Shown in pieces: positions 8,041 through 15,477 of a stretch of 64,000 nucleotides of DNA. The translations under genes and the position numbers were made by a program. The notes beneath the pieces were generated by a model, which made no database searches, was not told the DNA's origin, and worked only from the letters and a program-made list of their open reading frames with translations. This stretch comes from an uncultured Pelagibacteraceae bacterium. GTDB lineage: Bacteria; Pseudomonadota; Alphaproteobacteria; Pelagibacterales; Pelagibacteraceae. Positions within the stretch are counted from its first letter, which is position 1. Every line of letters begins with the position of its first letter. The stretch lies in contig CABYIV010000001.1 in the NCBI GenBank assembly GCA_902519255.1, forward strand, positions 186,001-250,000, written 5' to 3'.

Positions 8041-9572
8041 TGGCTACTTCAAAATCTAATAATCAATCTATTTTAAAAAAATTCTTAGTTATCAACTTTA
8101 TTGTTTTTTTAGTGATAGGTGTATTAACATTATTTTACCTTAACACAGTAAAACCTACGCTCATTAAAAATAAAACTGCCTCGCACATAAAAATTATTGA
8201 TAACACAACAGAAAATATTGATCGTTTAAAAATAAATTTCTCATCTGAAGATATCAGAGAGTTTTTGTTTTCCACTAAATTTTTATTTCAAAGTATAGAT
8301 AGAGTACAGATATTTGATAGTGAATTCAATCTATTAGGAGATACCGACACATTAGACTTAGATCCAAATGCTTTCTCAAGAAGTTTAAACATAATTGAAA
8401 TGAGTGACTTAAATAATCAAAGTATTCAAAATAAGAATTTGGAAGAGAGTAATAAAAGCTTTGAAAGTAAAGAAATATTTGAAGATTTAAAAAAGTACTC
8501 ATATTCATCAGATTATGGAAAACCGTTAACTTACTCTAAAGAAAACTATGATCAATTTTTATTAGTAACTGTTAAAAATGTAGTCAGTGAAAACAAAACA
8601 ATAGGCTATTTAGCTATTACTGAAAATGCCAATGAAATAAAGGTTGCAATAGATGAAAGAAGAAATTTTATAATCAGAACAGCTTTGCTTGTCGCATTAG
8701 TAATTTTAATTTTTTCATATGTATTAAATAGATACTTCTTAAAACCAATTAAAAATTTGGTTCAATATACAAATATTATAAAAAACAAAAGTAAGGAAAA
8801 GACCAATATTGGAAATATAAAAAAAAGAAATGATGAATTAGGAAAATTATCAAATTCTCTTGATGAAATGACTAATGAATTAAACAAAAGAATTACTACA
8901 GCAGAAAATTATTCAACAGATCTTTTGCATGAAATCAGAAATCCTTTAGCATCTCTAAAAAGCGCCTCTGAGATAATTTCTGAAACAAATGATAAATCTC
9001 AAAGAAACAAATTAATTAATATTGTATCACATGACGTAGAGAGAATTGAAAGATTAATAACTGATTACTCTCAAATGCTAAGAGATGAGGCTGCAATTTC
9101 CTCTGAGAAAATGCAAAAATTAAATTTAAAAGAGATTGCTCAATCTGTTGTTGACGATTTTAACAGTATCTATGAAACAAAAAAATCGATTGGAATTAAA
9201 TTGAAATCTAATGGAATTAAAAATTATAGTATATTAGGGATTGAAAATAGAATTGAACAAATTATTGCAAACTTATTAGAAAACTCAATTTCTTTTAGCG
9301 AAAATAATCAAGAAATTACCGTTGAAATATCAAAAGATAAAAATGACAAAATTAAATTAGTTGTCGTTGATCAGGGATCTGGATTTAGTGAAAAGGATAC
9401 AAATAAGATATTCAACAGATTTTATAGTAATAGACCTGAAAACTTTGGAGAACATTCGGGTTTGGGATTAAATATTGTCAAAAATTTAGTTGAAATTCAT
9501 GGTGGTGAAATCAACGCATCTAATAATAAAGATAAAGGAGCAAGAATTGAAATTATTTTCCCAGAAGCATAA
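8040..9572 (+). CDS. chvG: ChvG-type sensor histidine kinase
   Basis: The 510-residue membrane kinase partners ChvI. It has a first transmembrane segment at about 15-35, a periplasmic sensor region to about 210, a second transmembrane segment at about 212-232 and a HAMP-like linker. The dimerisation helix carries phospho-accepting His297 in LLHEIRNPLASLKSASE. The ATPase domain has the N box (ANLLENSISFS), the G1 box (VDQGSGF) and a GLGLNIVKNLVE G2 box. Length and layout match ChvG/ExoS, though the sensor domain is on the short side. It overlaps chvI by 1 bp and is followed after 44 bp by ahcY. Confidence 0.92.
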   Translation: MATSKSNNQSILKKFLVINFIVFLVIGVLTLFYLNTVKPTLIKNKTASHIKIIDNTTENIDRLKINFSSEDIREFLFSTKFLFQSIDRVQIFDSEFNLLGDTDTLDLDPNAFSRSLNIIEMSDLNNQSIQNKNLEESNKSFESKEIFEDLKKYSYSSDYGKPLTYSKENYDQFLLVTVKNVVSENKTIGYLAITENANEIKVAIDERRNFIIRTALLVALVILIFSYVLNRYFLKPIKNLVQYTNIIKNKSKEKTNIGNIKKRNDELGKLSNSLDEMTNELNKRITTAENYSTDLLHEIRNPLASLKSASEIISETNDKSQRNKLINIVSHDVERIERLITDYSQMLRDEAAISSEKMQKLNLKEIAQSVVDDFNSIYETKKSIGIKLKSNGIKNYSILGIENRIEQIIANLLENSISFSENNQEITVEISKDKNDKIKLVVVDQGSGFSEKDTNKIFNRFYSNRPENFGEHSGLGLNIVKNLVEIHGGEINASNNKDKGARIEIIFPEA

Positions 9573-9616
9573 ATCTTTGTTGATATATTAAGTGAAATTG
9601 TTAAAAGCCTCCTTTT

Positions 9617-10903
9617 ATGGAAGATTTTAAAGTAAAAGATATATCCCAAGCGGAATTTGGAAGAAAAGAAATTTCACTGGCTGAAACTGAAATGCCAGGA
9701 TTAATGGCTCTTAGAGAAGAATATAAGGGTAAAAAACCTTTAAATGGAGCTCGGATTGTTGGTTGTTTACACATGACAATACAAACAGCTGTCTTAATAG
9801 AAACTTTAGTTGACTTAGGAGCCGAAGTAAGATGGTCCTCATGTAATATTTTTTCGACACAAGACCATGCAGCAGCAGCAATTGCAAAAGCTGGCATTCC
9901 TGTATTTGCTTGGAAAGGCGAAACAGAGGAAGAATATTGGTGGTGTGTAAAGCAAACTATTGAAGGGAAAGATGGCTGGAAACCAAATATGATACTTGAT
10001 GATGGTGGTGATCTTACAGCATTGATGCACAAAGATTATAAAGAATTATTAAATGATGTTAAAGGCTTATCAGAAGAGACAACTACAGGAGTTTTAGCAT
10101 TAAAAAAAATGGAAAGTGAAGGCAATTTACTTGTTCCAGCAATAAATGTTAATGACTCAGTAACAAAATCTAAGTTCGACAATTTATATGGTTGCAGAGA
10201 AAGTCTAGTTGATGGAATTAAAAGAGCTACTGACGTCATGATGTCAGGTAAGGTAGCTATTGTAGCTGGATTTGGAGATGTTGGAAAGGGAAGCGCTGCT
10301 TCTCTTCGTCAAAGTGGTGCAAGAGTTATGGTTACAGAAACAGATCCAATTTGTGCTCTCCAAGCTGCAATGGAAGGTTATGAAGTAGTCTTAATGGATG
10401 AGATGATAAAAGAAGCCGACATTGTTGTTACTGCAACAGGAAATAAAGATATTGTGACAGCTGACCATATGAGAGAAATGAAAGATAGAGCAATTCTATG
10501 CAATATTGGTCACTTTGATAATGAAATCCAAGTAGATGCTCTTAAAAATTATAAATGGGATGAAATAAAACCACAAGTTCACGAAATTACATTGCCAGAT
10601 GGAAAAAGAATTATTTTATTAGCAGAAGGTAGATTGGTTAATCTTGGATGTGCAACAGGACACCCTAGTTTTGTAATGAGTGCTTCTTTTACAAATCAAG
10701 TAACAGCTCAGATAGAATTATGGAATAACTCAGATAAATATGAGAAAAAAGTATATGTTTTACCTAAACATTTAGATGAGAAAGTAGCCAGACTTCATTT
10801 AGAAAAAGTTGGAGCTAAATTAACCAAATTATCAGATGATCAAGCAAAATATATAAGCGTAACACCAGAAGGACCTTATAAACCAGATGCCTATCGCTAC
10901 TAA
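9617..10903 (+). CDS. ahcY: S-adenosylhomocysteinase
   Basis: The 428-residue cytosolic enzyme splits S-adenosylhomocysteine to homocysteine and adenosine, removing the inhibitor left by methyltransferases. The start [28 protein letters not shown] and [16 protein letters not shown] are highly characteristic. The NAD-binding [10 protein letters not shown] loop is near residue 218, and the C terminus ends PDAYRY like the family. No Shine-Dalgarno is visible; the leader instead reads GCCTCCTTTT, which resembles the anti-SD of 16S rRNA. The following tsaE starts 17 bp inside this gene. Confidence 0.98.
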   Translation: MEDFKVKDISQAEFGRKEISLAETEMPGLMALREEYKGKKPLNGARIVGCLHMTIQTAVLIETLVDLGAEVRWSSCNIFSTQDHAAAAIAKAGIPVFAWKGETEEEYWWCVKQTIEGKDGWKPNMILDDGGDLTALMHKDYKELLNDVKGLSEETTTGVLALKKMESEGNLLVPAINVNDSVTKSKFDNLYGCRESLVDGIKRATDVMMSGKVAIVAGFGDVGKGSAASLRQSGARVMVTETDPICALQAAMEGYEVVLMDEMIKEADIVVTATGNKDIVTADHMREMKDRAILCNIGHFDNEIQVDALKNYKWDEIKPQVHEITLPDGKRIILLAEGRLVNLGCATGHPSFVMSASFTNQVTAQIELWNNSDKYEKKVYVLPKHLDEKVARLHLEKVGAKLTKLSDDQAKYISVTPEGPYKPDAYRY

Positions 10904-11369
10904 AAGTAGCAAAATAGATATTTCAAAAGAAATTATCACACAAAAAATTGCTGAAAAAATTGCAAGTAAAGTTAGTAAAAATACAACTTTGCTTTTTTAT
11001 GGAAATATCGGAGTAGGCAAGACTACATTTATCAGGTATCTAATAAATTATCTTCAAACAAAAAATGGTTTAGAAAGAACAGAAATACCCAGTCCAACTT
11101 TTAATATTATAAATGAATATGAGATTAATTCCTTGATTATTAGACATTTTGATCTTTACAGAATTAAAGATAAAAAAGATTTAAATAATTTAGGAATTAA
11201 TGAAAATCTAGAGGATTATGCCAGACTAATTGAATGGCCTGAAATCTTAGGTAAAAATATAGAAAGTACTTTTACATTAAATTTTGAATATGACGAAAAG
11301 CTTGAAAATAGGTACTTAATTATATCAAATAATATTGATTTTAATTTTAATGAATTTGAAAAAATTTAA
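10887..11369 (+). CDS. tsaE: tRNA threonylcarbamoyladenosine synthesis ATPase TsaE
   Basis: The 160-residue P-loop ATPase has Walker [11 protein letters not shown] (about 38-47). Family motifs [14 protein letters not shown] and HFDLYRIKD follow, then LIEWPEILG. TsaE works with TsaB and TsaD to form the t6A37 modification of ANN-decoding tRNAs. It overlaps ahcY by 17 bp and is followed by an AmgK-like kinase and a MurU-like transferase. A tsaE-amgK-murU order is known from other alphaproteobacteria. Length is usual for the family. Confidence 0.93.
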   Translation: MPIATKSSKIDISKEIITQKIAEKIASKVSKNTTLLFYGNIGVGKTTFIRYLINYLQTKNGLERTEIPSPTFNIINEYEINSLIIRHFDLYRIKDKKDLNNLGINENLEDYARLIEWPEILGKNIESTFTLNFEYDEKLENRYLIISNNIDFNFNEFEKI

Positions 11370-12288
11370 AAAACTATCAGGAGATGCATCTTTTAGGCAA
11401 TTTTATAGAACAAATAATTCAATATTAGTTTATAGCAAAATTCAAAAGCGATCAAACCTGTTAAATTATGATGCAGTTAACAAAATATTGATTAAAAATA
11501 AAATACTAGCACCAGGTTTAATTAGTCAAAATTATAAAAAAAATTTTATAGAAATTGAGGATTTCGGCAATAAAAACATGTTGGATAAAATTAAATCCTC
11601 AAAAACTAAATTAAATGAATACAAAAGAATACTAAAAGTTTTATATCAAATTCAAAAAATTAAAAATTTTAAAAATCAAAATTTTCTTAAAAAAAAATTT
11701 AATTTATCAAACTATTCAAAAGCTAAAATACTTAAAGAGTCATATCTTTTTTTGGATTGGTACTTAGCAGCAAATAAATTAATTATTCAAAAAGGACATT
11801 TAAAAAAAAATTTCAAAAAAATAATAGATAATTTGTATTTAAATTTAAAAATCAAACACAAAGTTTTTGTACATAGAGATTTTCACGTCTCAAACATGAT
11901 GTTTTATAAAAATAAAATTGCTTTAATAGATAGTCAAGATGCAGTCCTAGGTAATCCAGCATATGATTTGGCCTCACTTATAGACGATGTAAGAATTAAA
12001 ACTTCAAATAGTTTTAAGTCAAATATTTTAAAAGTATTTCTTAGTAAATTTAAGTATAAAAATGAAACTCAATTTATTAATGATTTTGAAATTTTATCTG
12101 TTTTAAGAAATCTAAAAATAATTGGTATATTTACAAGACTTGCAAAAAGAGATAAAAAAAGAAAATATCTAAAATTAATACCTTATGCATGGAAATTAAT
12201 CGATAATCGTATTAAAAATAATCCAAATTTCCGTGATTTAAAAAATTTTTTACAAAAAAACCCAAGAATAAAAAAATATGAAAATTAA
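11350..12288 (+). CDS. AmgK-like sugar kinase (aminoglycoside phosphotransferase fold)
   Basis: The protein has about 312 residues and an APH/choline-kinase fold. Visible features are GDASFRQFYR near the N terminus, the catalytic HRDFHVSN loop near residue 175 and the metal-binding LIDSQDAVLGNPAYDLASLIDD stretch. Together with the MurU-like gene that overlaps its 3' end by 11 bp, it most likely phosphorylates recovered N-acetylmuramate or GlcNAc at the anomeric position, as AmgK does in Pseudomonas putida. The track starts at a TTG (11335); the in-frame ATG at 11350 is the better start and leaves a 20-bp overlap with tsaE. Substrate is inferred from gene pairing. Confidence 0.8.
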   Translation: MNLKKFKKLSGDASFRQFYRTNNSILVYSKIQKRSNLLNYDAVNKILIKNKILAPGLISQNYKKNFIEIEDFGNKNMLDKIKSSKTKLNEYKRILKVLYQIQKIKNFKNQNFLKKKFNLSNYSKAKILKESYLFLDWYLAANKLIIQKGHLKKNFKKIIDNLYLNLKIKHKVFVHRDFHVSNMMFYKNKIALIDSQDAVLGNPAYDLASLIDDVRIKTSNSFKSNILKVFLSKFKYKNETQFINDFEILSVLRNLKIIGIFTRLAKRDKKRKYLKLIPYAWKLIDNRIKNNPNFRDLKNFLQKNPRIKKYEN

Positions 12289-12970
12289 AACAGCAATAAT
12301 TTTATGTGCAGGATTTGGAAAAAGATTAATGCCATTAACTAAGAAAACACCAAAGCCACTCTTAAAAATTAATGAGATTAGCTTATTAGAAAATACTATA
12401 AACTTTATAAAAGTATTAGAAATAAAATCTTTAAAAATTAATACTTTCTATTTAAGTGACAAAATAAAAGATTTCATTTTTTCAAATAATTTTGGTTTAG
12501 AAATTCAAATTATAGAGGATGGTGAAGAAATTTTAGATACAGGTGGTGGTCTTTTAAATGTAGTAAATAATTTAGTTGAAACAGATTTTATAGTTTTTAA
12601 TCCTGATACAATTTGGAACGCTGAATATGCAAATGAAATTAAGCAGATGGAAAATATCTATTTTAAAAATAACTTAGAAAATATTTTAATGGTTGTGAAA
12701 AAAGATTTAAGTTTTGATAAAAGACTTAAAGGTGATTTTTCTATGGATGGCAATAATTTAAAAAAGAACAATGATCAAAATTATATTTATACAGGGTGTC
12801 AAATTATAAATAAAAATATATTTAAAAATTTATCGAAAAAAATATTCTCGATGAATGAGATTTGGGACAACTACATTGAAAAGCAAAATTTATATGGTTT
12901 CGAAAGTAATATTGAATTTCTACATTTGACAGATAAAGAGATTTACGAAAAACTTTTGCAAAAAAGTTAG
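12278..12970 (+). CDS. MurU-like sugar-1-phosphate nucleotidyltransferase
   Basis: The 230-residue nucleotidyltransferase has the signature LCAGFGKRLMPLTKKTPKPLL at residues 9-29 and an ILDTGGGLLNV stretch (about 86-96) typical of MurU relatives. The metal-binding FNPDTIW (about 110) follows. With the upstream AmgK-like kinase it would make UDP-MurNAc from salvaged MurNAc-1-phosphate, bypassing MurA/MurB. A mannose-1-phosphate guanylyltransferase-like activity cannot be excluded from motifs alone. It ends convergently in gpmA with a 4-bp overlap. Confidence 0.82.
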   Translation: MKIKTAIILCAGFGKRLMPLTKKTPKPLLKINEISLLENTINFIKVLEIKSLKINTFYLSDKIKDFIFSNNFGLEIQIIEDGEEILDTGGGLLNVVNNLVETDFIVFNPDTIWNAEYANEIKQMENIYFKNNLENILMVVKKDLSFDKRLKGDFSMDGNNLKKNNDQNYIYTGCQIINKNIFKNLSKKIFSMNEIWDNYIEKQNLYGFESNIEFLHLTDKEIYEKLLQKS

Positions 12971-13677
12971 AATTTAATTAAATCCCTAGATCTACTTTGA
13001 TCGAGGTATTTAGCTTCTTTTATATTCTTTTTTTCAAATTTCAAAAGTAGAGGATTTCCGGTTGGTATTTCAAGTTTAGAAATTTGATTGTCATCAATTT
13101 TAAATAAATATTTTAAAAGCGATCTAATAGAATTTCCATGAGCTGATATAATTGTGTTATCGTGTAAATTTTTCTCTATGTTTTCAACAAAATAGGGCAC
13201 AACTCTATTATAAGTATCTTTTAAGGACTCTGTATCTGGAATTAAGTTACGAGGTATATCATTATAAATACTTATATTTTTTGGATGATATGGACTATTT
13301 GTATTCAATGGTTTTGGAGGATTATCCCAAGACCTTCTGAATTTGTGAACTTCTTCTTCTCCTAATTTTTTTTTCATTTCATCTTTATTTAATCCTGTAA
13401 GTGACCCGTAGTGCCTTTCATTTAATTGCCAGGCCTTGATTATATTATTTGGTTTAACTCTGATCGTATTTAAAATTAGTTTTAAGGTATCAATCGATCT
13501 CAGTTGATATGAGGTATAAAAATGTTTTATTTCTAAATTTAATTTTTTTATAAACTCTCCAGCTTTACAGGCTTCCAATTTACCTTGTGGTGCAAGCTCA
13601 ACGTCGACCCATCCTGTAAATTTATTTTCTAAATTCCATTCGCTTTGACCATGTCTAACAAGTATTAAGTGACTCAT
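12967..13677 (-). CDS. gpmA: 2,3-bisphosphoglycerate-dependent phosphoglycerate mutase
   Basis: The 236-residue histidine phosphatase-fold enzyme interconverts 3- and 2-phosphoglycerate. LVRHGQSEWN at 6-15 holds the phospho-histidine His9. FTGWVDVELAPQG, LNERHYGSLTGLNKDE and SAHGNSIRSLLKYL (second catalytic histidine) are classic GpmA motifs. Length is typical, without the long C-terminal tail of the enterobacterial enzyme. Only 26 bp separate its start from the divergent VanZ-like gene. Confidence 0.95.
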   Translation of the reverse strand: MSHLILVRHGQSEWNLENKFTGWVDVELAPQGKLEACKAGEFIKKLNLEIKHFYTSYQLRSIDTLKLILNTIRVKPNNIIKAWQLNERHYGSLTGLNKDEMKKKLGEEEVHKFRRSWDNPPKPLNTNSPYHPKNISIYNDIPRNLIPDTESLKDTYNRVVPYFVENIEKNLHDNTIISAHGNSIRSLLKYLFKIDDNQISKLEIPTGNPLLLKFEKKNIKEAKYLDQSRSRDLIKF

Positions 13678-13703
13678 TTGTGAAAATTTAATATAGATTA
13701 ACT

Positions 13704-14075
13704 ATGAATTACTTAAAGCAGTTTTTTTATCTGTCTAACATAGTTTTATTTATTTTTTACTTATACCCTGGTAGTATTTTTGGGTGTTTTATTTATAGTG
13801 ATTGTAAAATTCAACCACAATTAACAAGAGATTTTTTAGTATCTTCAAATCATGTTTATGTTTTCTTTATTATATCAATTCTAGGATTAATTGCTTTTAA
13901 ACATAAATTAAAAAATATATTTATTTATCTTATTTGTATTTCTATCATTTTAGAAATTCTGCACTTAATTATTCCAGAAAGAGGATTTGAATTAGGTGAT
14001 TTGTTTGGTAATATAATAGGTGTATTTATATCATTTTTAGTTTTTAAAATAATTTATAAAGGTAAATTGCAATGA
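13704..14075 (+). CDS. VanZ-like membrane protein
   Basis: This 123-residue protein has about four transmembrane segments and the C-terminal signature ERGFELGDLFGNIIGVFISF. That resembles the R-x-(F/P)-(D/E)-xxD-xxxNxxG pattern of the VanZ-like family. The molecular role of most VanZ-like proteins is unknown; a link to envelope or cell-wall processes is often assumed. Its stop overlaps the zeta-subunit start by 4 bp (ATGA), so the two are probably co-translated. Confidence 0.75.
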   Translation: MNYLKQFFYLSNIVLFIFYLYPGSIFGCFIYSDCKIQPQLTRDFLVSSNHVYVFFIISILGLIAFKHKLKNIFIYLICISIILEILHLIIPERGFELGDLFGNIIGVFISFLVFKIIYKGKLQ

Positions 14076-14380
14076 GTTCATTCGATGAAAGAAAAAAAGG
14101 TTTTGAAAAAAAATTTGCTCATGATGAGGAAAAACAATTTAAAATTAATGCAAGAAAAAATAAATACTTAGGAGAGTGGGCCTCACAAATACTGGGATAC
14201 GATGAGGAAAAAAAAAATCAATATATTCAAGATGTAATTAAAGCAGATTTTGCTGAGGCAGGTGATGAAGATGTGTATAGAAAGCTTTATGGAGATTTAA
14301 AAGATAAAAATATATCCGAAGATCAAATTAGAAAAAAAATGCAAGAATGCAATGAAAAAGCAACTACTGAAGTTAGTTAG
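14072..14380 (+). CDS. F1-ATPase inhibitor zeta subunit (DUF1476)
   Basis: The 102-residue soluble, mostly helical protein starts MSSFDERKKGFEKKFAHDEEKQFKI, the conserved N-terminal region of the alphaproteobacterial zeta subunit. ARKNKYLGEWASQILG and the aspartate-rich middle are also family hallmarks. In Paracoccus the N-terminal helix blocks rotation of F1 and prevents ATP hydrolysis. Here it lies outside any ATP synthase operon, between a VanZ-like gene (4-bp overlap) and a secreted nuclease (29-bp overlap). The N-terminal region looks intact; inhibitory activity has to be inferred. Confidence 0.9.
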   Translation: MSSFDERKKGFEKKFAHDEEKQFKINARKNKYLGEWASQILGYDEEKKNQYIQDVIKADFAEAGDEDVYRKLYGDLKDKNISEDQIRKKMQECNEKATTEVS

Positions 14381-14864
14381 TTTTCTATTTTTATTTACAT
14401 TTGTAGCAACAAATTACTTACTATCAGAAACAATCCTAATTTCAGATAAGATTAAAATAATTGATGGTGATACAATTTTATTAGATAATAAAAAAATTCG
14501 TTTTTCAGGCATAGATGCTCCAGAAACTAAATTTAAAGGGAAGCAACAGTTTTGCCTAAAAAATAAAAAAAAAATTAATTGTGGAAAAATTTCAAAAAAT
14601 TCTCTTACAGAAAAAATTATAAATAAAAAATTAAAATGTCTAATCGAGCCACAAAAGGACTATTTTGGTAGGTATTTAGGTGAGTGTTTTGTCAATAATG
14701 AAAGTGTTTCAGCTTACATGGTAAGAAATGGATTAGCATTCGACTATCCAAAATATTCGAAAAAAAAATATTCTAAAGATCAAATTTATGCAAAAAACAA
14801 TAAGTTAGGTTTATGGAGTATGGAATTTGATTATCCATGGATATGGAGAAAAAATAATAGATAA
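14352..14864 (+). CDS. Secreted staphylococcal-nuclease-like protein
   Basis: The 170-residue protein starts with a signal peptide (about 1-26, KKQLLKLVSFLFLFTFVATNYLLSE). An SNase fold follows with KIIDGDTILL (metal-binding aspartates near 38-40) and catalytic-type Arg50 and Glu58 in RFSGIDAPETK. Arg107 lies in DYFGRYLGE. All three residues of the SNase active site therefore appear present. It would hydrolyse DNA or RNA in the periplasm or outside the cell, perhaps for phosphate or nucleoside scavenging. It overlaps the zeta-subunit gene by 29 bp. Confidence 0.87.
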   Translation: MKKQLLKLVSFLFLFTFVATNYLLSETILISDKIKIIDGDTILLDNKKIRFSGIDAPETKFKGKQQFCLKNKKKINCGKISKNSLTEKIINKKLKCLIEPQKDYFGRYLGECFVNNESVSAYMVRNGLAFDYPKYSKKKYSKDQIYAKNNKLGLWSMEFDYPWIWRKNNR

Positions 14865-14877
14865 TTTATATTAAACT

Positions 14878-15477
14878 GTGATTCTTTTTAGAAAGTATAT
14901 TTTATTTTTTGGTCTATTATTTTTAACTGCTTGCTCATCGATACCACAAAATACAGCAGATGGCTGTTCAATATTTTCTGAGAGATATCTTTGGTATAAA
15001 CACGCGAAAAAAACTGAAAAAAAGTGGGGAACACCAATCAACTTACAATTAGCAATAATAAAAATGGAATCTGATTTTGACTGGCTCGCTAAGCCTGCGC
15101 GTCAAAAATTATTTAAAGTTATACCTTATAAAAGACCCTCTAGTTCATTTGGATACTCACAAGCCATTAAAGGTACTTGGAAACAATATAAAGATGAGAC
15201 TGGAAATAAATATGCTTTAAGAACTAGATTTAAAGATAGTGTTGATTTTATTGGATGGTATACAAATAAAACGGAAAAAATTTTAAAGGTTTCAAAAAAA
15301 GATGCTTTCAGACAATATATTGCTTATCATGAAGGCTGGGGAAATTATAAAAATTATAAAAACAATCAGAAAGTTATAGTATTGGCAAAAAAAGTAGAGG
15401 GTTATTCAAATAAATTCAAGAAGCAGCTTAATAAATGTAGTAAATCTTTGACTACTAGAAAATATATTATTTTTTAA
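14878..15477 (+). CDS. Lytic transglycosylase-like lipoprotein
   Basis: The 199-residue protein opens with a lipoprotein signal ending LTAC (Cys19). The body resembles lysozyme-like transglycosylases: a candidate catalytic Glu64 in AIIKMESDFD, then SSFGYSQAIKGTWKQY and AYHEGWGNYKNY. It probably cleaves or binds peptidoglycan from the outer membrane. The start codon is GTG at 14878, directly before the hydrophobic signal. It ends convergently, overlapping the RND permease gene by 11 bp. Family assignment is by pattern rather than a strong diagnostic motif. Confidence 0.75.
   Translation: MILFRKYILFFGLLFLTACSSIPQNTADGCSIFSERYLWYKHAKKTEKKWGTPINLQLAIIKMESDFDWLAKPARQKLFKVIPYKRPSSSFGYSQAIKGTWKQYKDETGNKYALRTRFKDSVDFIGWYTNKTEKILKVSKKDAFRQYIAYHEGWGNYKNYKNNQKVIVLAKKVEGYSNKFKKQLNKCSKSLTTRKYIIF

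Noticed and set aside
9601-10032. 143-aa minus-strand ORF inside ahcY
   Set aside because: It lies antisense to the highly conserved S-adenosylhomocysteinase reading frame and has no recognisable domain; a shadow ORF.
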